Shown here piece after piece: positions 8,251 through 16,713 of a stretch of DNA of 64,000 nt. The notes under the pieces were generated by a model. The model ran no database searches. It worked only from the letters and a program-made list of their open reading frames with translations, and had not been told where the DNA came from. The position numbers were made by a program, and so were the translations under genes. Positions within the stretch are counted from its first letter, which is position 1. Every line of letters begins with the position of its first letter. The stretch is from Acidisoma silvae (lineage in GTDB: Bacteria > Pseudomonadota > Alphaproteobacteria > Acetobacterales > Acetobacteraceae). The DNA is taken from positions 186,001-250,000 of the forward strand of contig NZ_JAESVB010000005.1 of the NCBI RefSeq assembly GCF_020618775.1, read 5' to 3'.

Positions 8251-9254
8251 CCGCGCCGCAACCGGTCCAGCGCCGTATTGGCTTCTGCCAGCGGCAGGGT
8301 TTCGACATCGGCCAGAATGCCGGCAGTGAGCGCGAGCTCCACCGCTTCCAGCAGATCGGCCCGCGTACCGACATTGGAGCCGATCAGCCGCTTTTCGAAA
8401 TTCGCGAGCGTGGAGATGGAGACCGGCAGCGTGTCGCGGTCCTTGGCCGGGAGGGCGATGAAGATGACCGCGCCACCGGGCGAGATGGCGGCAATGGCTG
8501 CCGTGAAGGCGCTGAGCGCGGGGGCCACGACGATGGCGGCGCGCAGGCCGGCGTCCCCAGCAATGGCGCGCAACTCCGCCGGCAGGTCGGCGACATCGCC
8601 CTTCACGGTCGCGACGGCACCCAGGCGCGTCGCCAGTTCCAGCTTGCCGGCGTCCAGATCGACCGCGATGGGCCGAAAACCCATGGCGCGGGCATATTGC
8701 ACGGCCATCTGGCCGAGGCCGCCGCAACCGATGACGGCGACATAGGCACCCGGCCGCAGCTGCGCGCGCTTCAGGCCGCGATAGGTGGTGACGCCGGCAC
8801 AGAGCACGGGGGCGAAGCGCGCGGCATCGATATCCTTCGGCAGTTCCGCGACAAACGCGGCGCGCGCGACGATATAGTCGGCATAGCCACCGTCGCGGCT
8901 AAAGCCGGTCCCCTCGGATTCCCGGCAGATCGTCTCGTCGCCTTCGAGGCAAGCGCGGCAATGGCCGCAGGCGCCGCCGTTCCAGGCCACCCCCACTACC
9001 GCGCCGACCGCCGGGCCGGTGGTGTCTGGGCCGTAGGAGACGACCTCACCCACCACTTCATGACCGGGGATCAGCGGCAGTTTGGGCGGCAGGCCCCAGT
9101 CTCCGTCGACGATATGGAGGTCGGAATGGCAGACGCCGCAGGCGAAGACGCGGATGAGCACCTCGCCCGGACCGGGCGTCGGGATAGCCTCGCAGCCGAG
9201 GACCAGGGGTGCGCCCATTTCCTGCATCAGCGCACGCGTCATCTCATTGGCCAT
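8217..9254 (-). CDS. Zinc-dependent alcohol dehydrogenase
   Basis: This is a 345-residue medium-chain dehydrogenase. The catalytic zinc ligands are Cys42 (CGVCHSDLH) and His65 (GHE). The structural zinc loop has Cys96, 99, 102 and 110 (CGHCRACLEGDETIC). The nucleotide-binding motif is VIGCGGLGQ, followed by AVDLD, which favours NAD. It oxidises an alcohol or reduces an aldehyde. Start ATG 9254 (MANEMTRA) fits the family; longer in-frame extensions run into the upstream repressor region. It lies 64 bases downstream of the TetR gene on the same strand, so the two may be co-transcribed. Confidence 0.93.
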   Translation of the reverse strand: MANEMTRALMQEMGAPLVLGCEAIPTPGPGEVLIRVFACGVCHSDLHIVDGDWGLPPKLPLIPGHEVVGEVVSYGPDTTGPAVGAVVGVAWNGGACGHCRACLEGDETICRESEGTGFSRDGGYADYIVARAAFVAELPKDIDAARFAPVLCAGVTTYRGLKRAQLRPGAYVAVIGCGGLGQMAVQYARAMGFRPIAVDLDAGKLELATRLGAVATVKGDVADLPAELRAIAGDAGLRAAIVVAPALSAFTAAIAAISPGGAVIFIALPAKDRDTLPVSISTLANFEKRLIGSNVGTRADLLEAVELALTAGILADVETLPLAEANTALDRLRRGQVPGRLVLTT

Positions 9255-9318
9255 CCGGCACGATCCTTCATGATTGCGGCGGCAAACCTGAACCGGTTCT
9301 GGCCGTGACGCAACGGCC

Positions 9319-9912
9319 TTACGGCCGCAGGCGCAGCCCATCGGCGAGCAGCGCCACCATGCGCTCCGTCTGGCCCGGCCGGCTGAGATAGCCGGAACTG
9401 GCGAGGCTGGAGACAGCGCTGATGAGGTCATCGGCATCGGCATCCGGGCGAACCGCGCCAGCCGCCACCGCCGCCGCCAGAAGCGTGCGCAAGGCCGGCG
9501 TCACGTTCTGATCGAAATGCGTGCGGAGCGTGCAATAGGCCATGTCGCCGGAATGCAGCGCCGGGGCGAGGCCCTTTTTCGTCGCCACGAACAGCGCATA
9601 GCGCTGCATCCACAGCGCCAAGGCTTCGAAGGGTGGATGCTCGGCGGCCAGAATGGGCGCGGCCTCGGCACAGGCATTCATCTCCCGACGGAAGACGGCG
9701 GCGATCAGGTCAGCCCGCTGCGGAAAGTGCCGATACAGCGTGCCGATGCCGACCCCGGCCTTTTCCGCGATTTCCCGCACCGGGGCATCGACGCCCGAGG
9801 TCACGAAAACCGCCTTGGCCGCTTGAAGAATGGCGTCGAGATTGCGCTGCGCATCCGCGCGCACCCGCTTCTCTCCCCCCTCGATCCTCACATCCGTATC
9901 GCCGCTCACCAT
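9319..9912 (-). CDS. TetR-family transcriptional repressor
   Basis: The 197-residue protein has an N-terminal TetR helix-turn-helix (ILQAAKAVFVTSGVDAPVREIAEKAGVGIGTLYRHFPQRADLI, about residues 25-67) and a variable helical ligand domain. It faces an SDR gene. Two tandem 13-base dyads in the shared promoter region lie over the SDR promoter, so it most likely represses that gene and itself. An ATG at 9936 is in frame but lies inside an operator, so ATG 9912 is preferred. The alcohol dehydrogenase downstream may belong to the same regulon. Confidence 0.92.
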   Translation of the reverse strand: MVSGDTDVRIEGGEKRVRADAQRNLDAILQAAKAVFVTSGVDAPVREIAEKAGVGIGTLYRHFPQRADLIAAVFRREMNACAEAAPILAAEHPPFEALALWMQRYALFVATKKGLAPALHSGDMAYCTLRTHFDQNVTPALRTLLAAAVAAGAVRPDADADDLISAVSSLASSGYLSRPGQTERMVALLADGLRLRP

Positions 9913-9920
9913 CGCCCCAC

Positions 9921-9949
9921 TTGATAAACGGAACATAGTTCCATATAAA
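9921..9949 (+). promoter_or_regulatory. Sigma-70 promoter for the SDR gene
   Basis: A TTGATA -35 element at 9921-9926 and TATAAA -10 at 9944-9949 are separated by exactly 17 bases. It points to the SDR gene at 10028. The spacer contains the first repressor dyad, the usual way for a TetR repressor to block polymerase. Confidence 0.7.
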
Positions 9950-9964
9950 ACGGAATGCCGTTCC
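9930..9964. promoter_or_regulatory. Two tandem TetR operators
   Basis: Dyad 1 at 9930-9942 is GGAAC-ATA-GTTCC. Dyad 2 at 9952-9964 is GGAA-TGCCG-TTCC. Both are 13 bases and their starts are 22 bases apart, about two helix turns, so two repressor dimers would sit on the same face of the DNA. They overlap the SDR promoter and the region upstream of the TetR gene. Confidence 0.7.
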
Positions 9965-10027
9965 GATTGGTCAGACTAGCGCAGTGCGCTGTCCCTGGCC
10001 AATCCCGGATAGACAAAGGAAAACGCC

Positions 10028-10783
10028 ATGCAGAACAAGCCCGTCGCCCTGGTCACCGGGGCCAATCAAGGAATCGGCTTTCAGATCGCGAAGGATCTGC
10101 TGAGCCACGGCTTCACGGTGCTGGTCGGATCGCGCGATGTCGCGCGCGGCGAGACCGCCGCCACCGAACTCGGGACAGACGCCCATGCTCTTCAGCTGGA
10201 CGTGACGGATACGGCGTCAATCGCCGGTGCCGCCGCGCGCATCCGCAGCGAATTCGGCCGTCTTGATGTTCTGATCAACAACGCTGCCATTTCCAATACG
10301 GGCCGCGACCCCAACATGACGGTGATGGAGTATGTGCAGTCAACCCGTGTCAGCAACGTCAGGCTTGATGAAATACGCGCGGTGTTCGAGACCAATGTCA
10401 TCGGCGTCGTGGCCGTGACGCAGGCGCTGCTGCCCTTGCTGCGCGAAGCGCCCTCGGCCCGCATCGTCAATGTCTCCAGCAGCGTCGGGTCGCTGACGCT
10501 GAATTCGGACCCGGCCTACCCCTATCGCCCGATCTTCGGCCCGGTCTATCCGGCCTCCAAGACCGCTCTCAACGCCATGACGGTCGCCATGGCGGCCGAG
10601 CTGGAAGGCACCAATATCAAGGTCAATGCCGCCTGCCCCGGCTATACCAAGACCAATCTCAACAACTACTCCGGCACGCAGACCTTGGAAGAAGGCGCGC
10701 GCGAGCCCGTGCGCCTGGCGCTGATCGGCGATGACGGCCCGCACGGCAGCTTCTCCAACAGCGCCGGTCCGCTGCCCTGGTGA
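10028..10783 (+). CDS. Short-chain dehydrogenase (carbonyl reductase-like)
   Basis: The 251-residue SDR has cofactor motif TGANQGIG near the N-terminus, NNAA at about residue 88, catalytic Ser in IVNVSSSVGS, and YPASK carrying the Tyr and Lys. The GSRD after the second strand suggests NADP(H). It resembles plant and bacterial carbonyl reductases that detoxify reactive aldehydes or ketones. Its promoter is overlapped by the operators of the divergent TetR gene, so expression should rise when that repressor binds its ligand. It ends six bases from the convergent GFA gene. Confidence 0.93.
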   Translation: MQNKPVALVTGANQGIGFQIAKDLLSHGFTVLVGSRDVARGETAATELGTDAHALQLDVTDTASIAGAAARIRSEFGRLDVLINNAAISNTGRDPNMTVMEYVQSTRVSNVRLDEIRAVFETNVIGVVAVTQALLPLLREAPSARIVNVSSSVGSLTLNSDPAYPYRPIFGPVYPASKTALNAMTVAMAAELEGTNIKVNAACPGYTKTNLNNYSGTQTLEEGAREPVRLALIGDDGPHGSFSNSAGPLPW

Positions 10784-10789
10784 CGGGCG

Positions 10790-11221
10790 TCAGTCTTCCT
10801 CCGCCGGGATGAAGCGCAAGGTGCCGGCACGCCGCGTCGGCCTGCCGGTGTCATTGGTGTGATTGATGCCGTCCATGACGGGGACTTCCGGGAAGTCGAA
10901 GGGGCTCATCCCGTCCAGGCAGGCGACATTGACGGCGTAAAGATTCTGATCCGAGCGCCGCTGATGATGCGTATAGATGCCGCAACGCGAACAGAAGAAA
11001 TGCTGCGCCGCCCCGGTGTGGAAGCGGTAGCGCGTCAAAGCCGCCTCGCCTTGCAGGATCGTGATGCCGCCCGCTTCCGCCATGACCATGACGGCGCCGC
11101 GCATGCGGCAATAGGAACAGGTGCAGCGGCGGATGGACCGGACTCCATCACTGAGCGTCACGGTAAAGCGCACCGTGCCGCAATGGCACTGGCCTCTGTG
11201 CGGGTTGGTATCGTCCGGCAT
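10790..11221 (-). CDS. GFA-family zinc-binding protein
   Basis: The 143-residue protein has the GFA (glutathione-dependent formaldehyde-activating) zinc pattern: CHCGTVRF, then CTCSYCRMRGA, then FFCSRCGIYTHHQ. This family has a Mss4-like fold with one or two zinc sites. Only some members act on the glutathione adduct of formaldehyde, so the reaction is not assured. It is convergent with the SDR gene and divergent from the sulfatase gene. Confidence 0.85.
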   Translation of the reverse strand: MPDDTNPHRGQCHCGTVRFTVTLSDGVRSIRRCTCSYCRMRGAVMVMAEAGGITILQGEAALTRYRFHTGAAQHFFCSRCGIYTHHQRRSDQNLYAVNVACLDGMSPFDFPEVPVMDGINHTNDTGRPTRRAGTLRFIPAEED

Positions 11222-11387
11222 CGGCTGTGTCTCCCGTAATCGTCACGCGCGGCACCGTCTGGGGTACGAGGCTGGCCGGGCGCGGTCAACAGACGGCAGC
11301 GCCGCGGCTCAGCCCCGGGCGAGACCGCGCCTCTTACCAATCCGAGATGAGAATGATAGCGTTACGGCATTGGACGGAGGCTTGGCT

Positions 11388-13187
11388 ATGGCGGACCAGC
11401 CCAAAGACGATGCGCCCAATCCGTCGCGCCGCCGGCTGATTGCCAGCGGTGCCGCCATGCTCGGCGCGGGCAGCCTTCTGCCGCCCCTGATCGGCCCCGC
11501 AGCAGCGGAAGACACACCATCGCTGTCCCCGCCCATCGTGCCGCCGGACAGGCCGCCCGGCGGCTATAATATCCTCTTCGTTCTGGTCGATCAGGAACAT
11601 TTCTTCCCGCAATGGCCGATGCCGGTCCCCGCCCGTGACTGGCTGAAGGCGAAGGGGATTTCCTTCCTCAATCATCAGGCCGCGTCCTGCGTCTGCTCGC
11701 CCGCGCGATCCACGATCTATACCGGCCAGCATATCCAGCAGACCGGCGTCTTCGATAATGCCGGGTCGCTGTGGCAGCCCGACATGCCGACCGATGTGCA
11801 GACGATCGGCCATCGCATGGCGTCACTCGGATACCACGCGGCCTATCAGGGCAAATGGCATCTCAGCGCCAATCTGGACCAGACGCGGGAGGCGATCGAC
11901 GCGCCCCTGGCCGATTATCGCAAGATCATCCAATCCTACGGTTTCGACGATTTCTTTGGCGTCGGCGATATCATCGACACCACGCTGGGCGGCTACAATT
12001 ACGATGATACGACAACCGCCTTCACCACGCGCTGGTTCCGCACCATCGGCGAGGATTTGCGGGCGGCCGGCAAGCCCTGGTTCCTGGCCGTCAATTTCGT
12101 CAATCCGCATGACGTGATGTATGTCAATTCCGACCTGCCGGGTGAAACCGTGCAAGGGAAAAGCCATGCCATGCCGATCGCGCGGCCGCCGGCGGACAAA
12201 ATCTATCAGGCGGACTGGGATTTGCCTTTGCCCGCGACGCGCGGCCAATCCTTCGACGACCCTGGACGGCCGCGTGGCCAGAAGATCTATCAGGGCGTGC
12301 AGGACGTGCTCGTCGGGCCTTGGCCGGATGAGGACAGGCGCTGGCGGGTGCTGCGCAACTACTATCTGAATTGCATTCGCGACTGCGACCGGCAGGTAGC
12401 GCGCGTGCTGGCTTCCCTGAAAGACAATGATCTCGACAAGAACACCATCATCGTCTTCACCGCCGACCATGGTGAGCTTGGGGGCAATCACCAGATGCGC
12501 GGCAAGGGCAATTGCGCCTATTGGCAGCAGAACCACCTGCCCCTGATGATCGTGCATCCAGCCTATCCGGGTGGTGTCGCCTGTCAGGCAGTGACATCGC
12601 AGATCGATCTGGTGCCGACCTTGCTGGCGCTGACGGGGGCGGATGCGGAGAAGCTGGAAACGGTCAGCGCTGGCTTGAAGGGCCGCGATTTCTCGGCCTT
12701 GCTCGCCGCGCCGGAAAAGGCCGTGCCGCAGTCACTGCGCCCGGCGTCACTGTTCAACTACAATATGCTGTCCTTTCAGGATGCCAAATGGGCGAAACGC
12801 ATGGATGACTTCATGGAGTCCACAGCGCCCATCAAGGACAAGCTGGCTGCCCTGCTTAAGACCGAACCCGATTTCCATGATCGCTGCGCCATCCGCAGCG
12901 TCTTCGACGGGCGCTATCGCTTCAGCCGCTATTTCGCGCCGCTCGATTTCAATACACCCGCGACCTATGAGGATCTGACACAGCATAACGATCTGGAACT
13001 CTATGATCTTCAGAACGACCCCGATGAAATCAACAATCTTGCGGTAACGCCCGCGCATAAAGACCTTGTTCTCGCGATGAACACGGTGCTGAACACGCGG
13101 ATCGCGGAAGAGGTCGGCGTCGATGACGGCGCCTTCCTGCCGCTGCGCCACGGCCAATGGTATTTCCCGCCGAAGTCGGAGCGTTAG
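11388..13187 (+). CDS. Tat-exported sulfatase
   Basis: The 599-residue protein starts with a twin-arginine signal (SRRRLIASG, hydrophobic run, AAA-ED near residue 41). The sulfatase domain follows: NILFVLVDQEH with the metal Asp, then CSPARS with Cys103, the residue converted to formylglycine in type I sulfatases. FTADHGELGGNH gives the second metal site. It should hydrolyse a sulfate ester or related ester in the periplasm; relatives include phosphonate monoester hydrolases. ATG 11388 has GGAGG seven bases upstream. The export route implies folding and modification in the cytoplasm; no formylglycine-generating enzyme gene is seen nearby. Confidence 0.92.
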   Translation: MADQPKDDAPNPSRRRLIASGAAMLGAGSLLPPLIGPAAAEDTPSLSPPIVPPDRPPGGYNILFVLVDQEHFFPQWPMPVPARDWLKAKGISFLNHQAASCVCSPARSTIYTGQHIQQTGVFDNAGSLWQPDMPTDVQTIGHRMASLGYHAAYQGKWHLSANLDQTREAIDAPLADYRKIIQSYGFDDFFGVGDIIDTTLGGYNYDDTTTAFTTRWFRTIGEDLRAAGKPWFLAVNFVNPHDVMYVNSDLPGETVQGKSHAMPIARPPADKIYQADWDLPLPATRGQSFDDPGRPRGQKIYQGVQDVLVGPWPDEDRRWRVLRNYYLNCIRDCDRQVARVLASLKDNDLDKNTIIVFTADHGELGGNHQMRGKGNCAYWQQNHLPLMIVHPAYPGGVACQAVTSQIDLVPTLLALTGADAEKLETVSAGLKGRDFSALLAAPEKAVPQSLRPASLFNYNMLSFQDAKWAKRMDDFMESTAPIKDKLAALLKTEPDFHDRCAIRSVFDGRYRFSRYFAPLDFNTPATYEDLTQHNDLELYDLQNDPDEINNLAVTPAHKDLVLAMNTVLNTRIAEEVGVDDGAFLPLRHGQWYFPPKSER

Positions 13188-13240
13188 CTGCCGGACAGGC
13201 ACTGCGGCCTAAGGCTTCGCGCGCCTGTGTGACGCCTTTA

Positions 13241-13266
13241 TGTGGGGGCAGTCGCCTGCCCCCACA
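13241..13266. terminator. Hairpin between convergent sulfatase and SDR genes
   Basis: A perfect 11-base stem (TGTGGGGGCAG with CTGCCCCCACA) and a four-base loop lie in the 91-base gap between the two stops. It is followed by GTTT on the plus strand and TAAAGG on the other, so it may end transcription in both directions. Confidence 0.65.
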
Positions 13267-13278
13267 GTTTGGACAGCC

Positions 13279-14010
13279 TCAGCCCTGAGCGGCACCGCCA
13301 TCGACGCAGAGTTCGGCCCCGGTGACGAAACTGCTGTCGTCGGAGGCCAGGAACAAAGCCGCCGCCGCTGTTTCTTCCGGCCGGCCGAAGCGGCCCATCG
13401 GCACCATCTGACGGATCATTTCGCGGAATTCGTCATTGGCGGTGTCGAAGATCGGCGTCTCGATCGGGCCGGGGCTGAGCGTATTGACGCGAATGCCGCG
13501 CGGCGCCAGTTCCCGCGCCCAGGTCCGTGCGAAGGACCGGATGGCGGCTTTGCTCGCATTATAGGCCGTGAAACCCGGCGTGCCGATGAAGCCGGCAATG
13601 GACCCCACCAGCACAATGGCGCTACCTTCCCCCATCAGCGGCAGCAGCTTCTGCACCGTGAACAGGGCCGCGCGCGTGTTGGTGTCCAGAATCCGGTCGA
13701 AATGCGCGGGCTCGATTTCGCCCAAAGCGGCAGGCTCGGCCACGCCGGAATTGACGACGAGAATATCGAGTTTGCGGCCCTGCGCCTGCACGGCCGCCGC
13801 CAGACGGTCCAGATCAGGCTCGCTGGTGACGTCACCCTGCACCGCCGTCACGCCCCGGCCGATTGCGGCCACGGCGGTGTCGAGTGCCGCCTGCCGGCGG
13901 CCGGTGATGGTGACGGCGGCCCCTTCGGCCGCGAAGCGCTGGGCGATGGCAAAACCGATGCCGCTATTGCCGCCGGTGACGACGGCCAGTTTGCCGTGAA
14001 GTCGAGACAT
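13279..14010 (-). CDS. Short-chain dehydrogenase, HxlR-linked
   Basis: The 243-residue classical SDR has TGGNSGIG cofactor motif, NSG in place of NNAG near residue 87, catalytic Ser in LVGSIAGF, YNASK, and a PGPIETPI loop. The C-terminus ends in the CVDGG pattern. TITGRRQ after the second strand suggests NADP(H). It is divergent from an HxlR regulator with a 97-base gap full of dyads, the standard arrangement for HxlR-controlled oxidoreductases. Substrate unknown. Confidence 0.92.
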   Translation of the reverse strand: MSRLHGKLAVVTGGNSGIGFAIAQRFAAEGAAVTITGRRQAALDTAVAAIGRGVTAVQGDVTSEPDLDRLAAAVQAQGRKLDILVVNSGVAEPAALGEIEPAHFDRILDTNTRAALFTVQKLLPLMGEGSAIVLVGSIAGFIGTPGFTAYNASKAAIRSFARTWARELAPRGIRVNTLSPGPIETPIFDTANDEFREMIRQMVPMGRFGRPEETAAAALFLASDDSSFVTGAELCVDGGAAQG

Positions 14011-14039
14011 GTGACTGCTCCGTAAAATGGAGCCATCCA

Positions 14040-14094
14040 GGTATATGATGTATATCTAGGGTCAATTACGCACCTGAAGTCGCCTAGGTATACC
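14040..14094. promoter_or_regulatory. Candidate HxlR operators
   Basis: The SDR/HxlR intergenic region contains GTATATGATGTATATC (two GTATAT units, also a TATA dyad) at 14041-14056 and the perfect palindrome GGTATACC at 14087-14094. HxlR dimers bind short TA-rich dyads, so these are likely sites for control of both genes. Confidence 0.5.
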
Positions 14095-14107
14095 AAGGGA
14101 AACCGCC

Positions 14108-14488
14108 ATGCCCGATTTTACCGCCCAAGCCTTCCCGGAAGCACAGGCGGCGCAGCTGATCCTGGATCAGATCGCGAATAAGTGGTCGATCATGATCCTG
14201 TCGGTGCTCTGCACCCAGCCGGCGCGCTTCAATGCCATTCAGCGCCGTCTGGGCGGCGGCATCACGCATAAGGCGCTGACCCAGGCGCTGCGGCGGCTGG
14301 AACGGAATGGATTGGCGACGCGGCGGGTGATCGCGACCTCACCGGTGGCCGTGGAATATGCCATCACCCCGCTTGGGCAGACGCTGCGCGAACCCTTCGC
14401 CGCCCTTCTGGCCTGGACGCTGGCCCATGGCGGCGCGCTGGCGGATGCCCAGGCCGGCTATGACGCGCGGATGGCGGAGGCCGCCTGA
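14108..14488 (+). CDS. HxlR-family transcriptional regulator
   Basis: The 126-residue winged-helix protein shows the HxlR pattern: ILDQIANKWSIMILSVL (helix 1-2), RFNAIQRRLGGGITHKALTQALRRLERNGL (recognition helix region), RRVIATSPVAVEYAITPLGQTL (wing). One Cys lies at about residue 36. HxlR proteins sense electrophiles or oxidants and act on a neighbouring gene, here the divergent SDR. AAGGGA precedes the ATG by about ten bases. Confidence 0.92.
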   Translation: MPDFTAQAFPEAQAAQLILDQIANKWSIMILSVLCTQPARFNAIQRRLGGGITHKALTQALRRLERNGLATRRVIATSPVAVEYAITPLGQTLREPFAALLAWTLAHGGALADAQAGYDARMAEAA

Positions 14489-14493
14489 GGCGG

Positions 14494-15747
14494 TCAGGCC
14501 GGCGGCAGCGGCTGCATGCGGCTCAGGCGCCAGGACAGGAACAGGCCGATCACCAGCAGCAGGCAGGTCAGCGCAACCACGCCATGCCAGTGCCAGTGCT
14601 GCATGAAGACGCCGCCCGTGGTGCCGACGACGCTGGCGCTGAGGTAGTAGAAGAACAGATACAGCGATGACGCCTGCGCGCGGGCGTGGCGCGCCCGCAT
14701 CCCCACCCAGCTGCTGGCGACGGAATGCGCCCCGAAGAAGCCAAAGGTCACCAGCGCCACACCCAGGATGATAAGGAAGACGCTATGCGTCTCCGTCAGC
14801 CCGGTGCCGGCCAGCATGATCGCGAAACCCACCCACAGCACGCGGCGGCGGCCGAGCTTATTGCCCAGATTGCCCATCCAGGCCGAGCTGAAGATGCCGA
14901 TGAGATAGCAGGAGAAGATCAGCCCCACGACGGTCTGGCTGAGATTGAAGGGGGGCGCCAGCAGCCGGTAGCCGAGGTAATTGTAGATGACGATGAAGCC
15001 GCCCATGAGCAGGAAGCCCTCGGCGTACAGCATCAGCAAGGCGCGGTCGCGCAGATGCATGACGAAGGCGCTGCCGAGTGCCGCCGGCGAGAACCGGCGC
15101 GGCAGGAAGAAGCGCGAGGGCGGCAGCAGGCGCCAGAAGGTGAGATTGCCGACGAGCGAGACAAGGCCGATGACCAGCACCGCATCGCGCCAGCCGATAT
15201 GGGCGGTCAGCACGCCGATCACCAGCCGCCCCACCATGCCGCCGAAGGCATTGCCGCCGATATAGAGGCCCATGGACAGGCCGGTGGAGCGCGGATGGAT
15301 TTCCTCGGCGACATAGGCCATGGCCACCGCCGGCAGGCCGCTGAGCGTGACGCCCATCAGCGCGCGGATGGCCAGAAACTGCCACCATTCCGGCACGAAG
15401 GCGGACAGGATCATCAGCACCGAGGAGGAGACGACGGAGGCGACCATCACCGGCTTGCGGCCGATGCTTTCCGATATGCTGCTGGCGACCAGCATGCAGA
15501 CGGCCATCAGGCCGCTGGTGACGGAGAGCGCCAGGCTCGCCCCCGCTTCGGTCTTGTGAAAGACCAGGGAAAAGACCGGCAGCAGCGGCTGGATGGAATA
15601 GAGCAGCGCGAAGGTCGAGAAGCCGGCAATGGCCAGCGCCACCTGGGTCTTCAGGAAGGCGGGCGTGCCGTGCTGGATCTTTTCCAGCACCGCCTCGATC
15701 GCACCGGAGGCGGGCCGAGCGCCCTGGGGATGAGCGCTGCCCGCCAT
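14494..15747 (-). CDS. MFS transporter (YnfM family)
   Basis: The 417-residue protein has twelve predicted membrane helices. The loop motif ESIGRKPVM follows helix 2, and a second conserved loop, GNKLGRRRVL, lies in the second half. It groups with YnfM/arabinose-efflux-like exporters. It begins five bases after the end of the ferredoxin-NADP reductase gene and is probably co-transcribed. Cargo unknown. Its stop almost meets that of the convergent HxlR gene (five-base gap). Confidence 0.88.
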   Translation of the reverse strand: MAGSAHPQGARPASGAIEAVLEKIQHGTPAFLKTQVALAIAGFSTFALLYSIQPLLPVFSLVFHKTEAGASLALSVTSGLMAVCMLVASSISESIGRKPVMVASVVSSSVLMILSAFVPEWWQFLAIRALMGVTLSGLPAVAMAYVAEEIHPRSTGLSMGLYIGGNAFGGMVGRLVIGVLTAHIGWRDAVLVIGLVSLVGNLTFWRLLPPSRFFLPRRFSPAALGSAFVMHLRDRALLMLYAEGFLLMGGFIVIYNYLGYRLLAPPFNLSQTVVGLIFSCYLIGIFSSAWMGNLGNKLGRRRVLWVGFAIMLAGTGLTETHSVFLIILGVALVTFGFFGAHSVASSWVGMRARHARAQASSLYLFFYYLSASVVGTTGGVFMQHWHWHGVVALTCLLLVIGLFLSWRLSRMQPLPPA

Positions 15748-15752
15748 GGGGC

Positions 15753-16526
15753 TTATTTCTCGACGAAGGCCTTTTCGACGACGAATTCGCCGGGCTTGGC
15801 GTGGCTGCCTTCCTCGAAGCCGTTATCCCGCAGCCAGGCGGTCATATCGACCAGCATTTCCGGGCTGCCGCACAGCATGAAGCGGGCATCCGCCTTGTCG
15901 ATCGGCGCGAGGCCGAGTTCGGAGGCGATGGCGCCATTGCCGATCAGGTCGGTCAGACGACCGCGATTGCGGAAGGGCTCGCGCGTCACGGTGGGGTAAT
16001 AGAGCAGCTTGCCGCGCACGATATCGCCCAGCAGTTCGTCATTGGGCAGCTCGGTCTCGATGAAGTCGGCATAGGCGAGTTCCGCCACCTGCCGCACGCC
16101 GTGCACCAGCACGATATGCTCGAATTTTTCGTAGATTTCGGGGTCTTTGATGATCGCCATGAAGGGAGCGAGACCGGTGCCGGTGCCGAGAAGATACAGC
16201 GTCTTGCCGGGAATGAGGCTGTCGGAGACCAGCGTGCCGACCGGCTTGCGGCCGACCAGGATGGTGTCGCCCACCTTCAGATGCTGTAGGCGGGAGGTCA
16301 GCGGGCCGTCCTGAACCTTGATGGACAGGAATTCCAGGCCTTCCTCGTAATTGGCGCTGGCCAGGCTATAGGCGCGCATCAGCGGTTTGCCGTTCACTTC
16401 CAGGCCGATCATGGTGAACTGGCCATTCAGGAAGCGGAAGGACGGGTCGCGGGTCGCCTTGAAGCTGAACAGCCGGTCGGTCCAGTGATGGACATGGGTG
16501 ACCGTTTCCGAATTGAAGGCCGACAT
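15753..16526 (-). CDS. fpr: Ferredoxin--NADP(+) reductase
   Basis: The 257-residue protein is of the bacterial Fpr subclass. FAD motif RAYSLASANYEE lies near residue 53. The NADP part has LLGTGTGLAPFMAIIKDPEIYEKF and LVHGVRQ. The C-terminal end, GEFVVEKAFVEK, is typical of alphaproteobacterial Fpr. It exchanges electrons between NADPH and ferredoxin or flavodoxin, which supports iron-sulfur cluster assembly and oxidative stress defence. Length is normal. A 187-base upstream region separates it from the kinase-GatZ gene and contains a long AT-rich palindrome. Confidence 0.95.
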   Translation of the reverse strand: MSAFNSETVTHVHHWTDRLFSFKATRDPSFRFLNGQFTMIGLEVNGKPLMRAYSLASANYEEGLEFLSIKVQDGPLTSRLQHLKVGDTILVGRKPVGTLVSDSLIPGKTLYLLGTGTGLAPFMAIIKDPEIYEKFEHIVLVHGVRQVAELAYADFIETELPNDELLGDIVRGKLLYYPTVTREPFRNRGRLTDLIGNGAIASELGLAPIDKADARFMLCGSPEMLVDMTAWLRDNGFEEGSHAKPGEFVVEKAFVEK

Positions 16527-16659
16527 CCGTTACTCGCTCTCTAACTTCTAACTTCCGCGTCTTGTCACATAAGGCGGCGCCGCAACCCTGGCCAAGCCAT
16601 TATGTTGCAGCGCAGCTATCCTGACCGGGATGACTTCGCATAGAGGATGCCGTCCCGGT

Positions 16660-16699
16660 CAAGGGATTTATTTAATCAAACGATTAAATAAATCCCTTG
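16660..16699. promoter_or_regulatory. 40-base perfect palindrome upstream of fpr
   Basis: Perfect 18-base arms (16660-16677 and 16682-16699) surround AAAC. The inner part, TTTAATC-AAAC-GATTAAA, resembles a TetR-type operator. The outer arms carry AAGGGATTTA and its complement. It lies 14 bases after the stop of the kinase-GatZ gene and 133 bases before fpr. It could be an operator, a terminator or a footprint of a mobile element. Its AT-richness stands out from the surroundings. Confidence 0.55.
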
Positions 16700-16713
16700 C
16701 AGCGGTTTGACCG

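Noticed and set aside
9934-9936. ATG at 9936 as start of the TetR gene
   Set aside because: It lies inside the first operator dyad and would add eight residues not typical of the family; ATG 9912 fits better.
14686-15999. A 437-codon plus-strand frame antisense to the MFS gene and fpr
   Set aside because: It crosses a gene boundary and has the His/Gln/Asp-rich look of an antisense shadow of a membrane protein.
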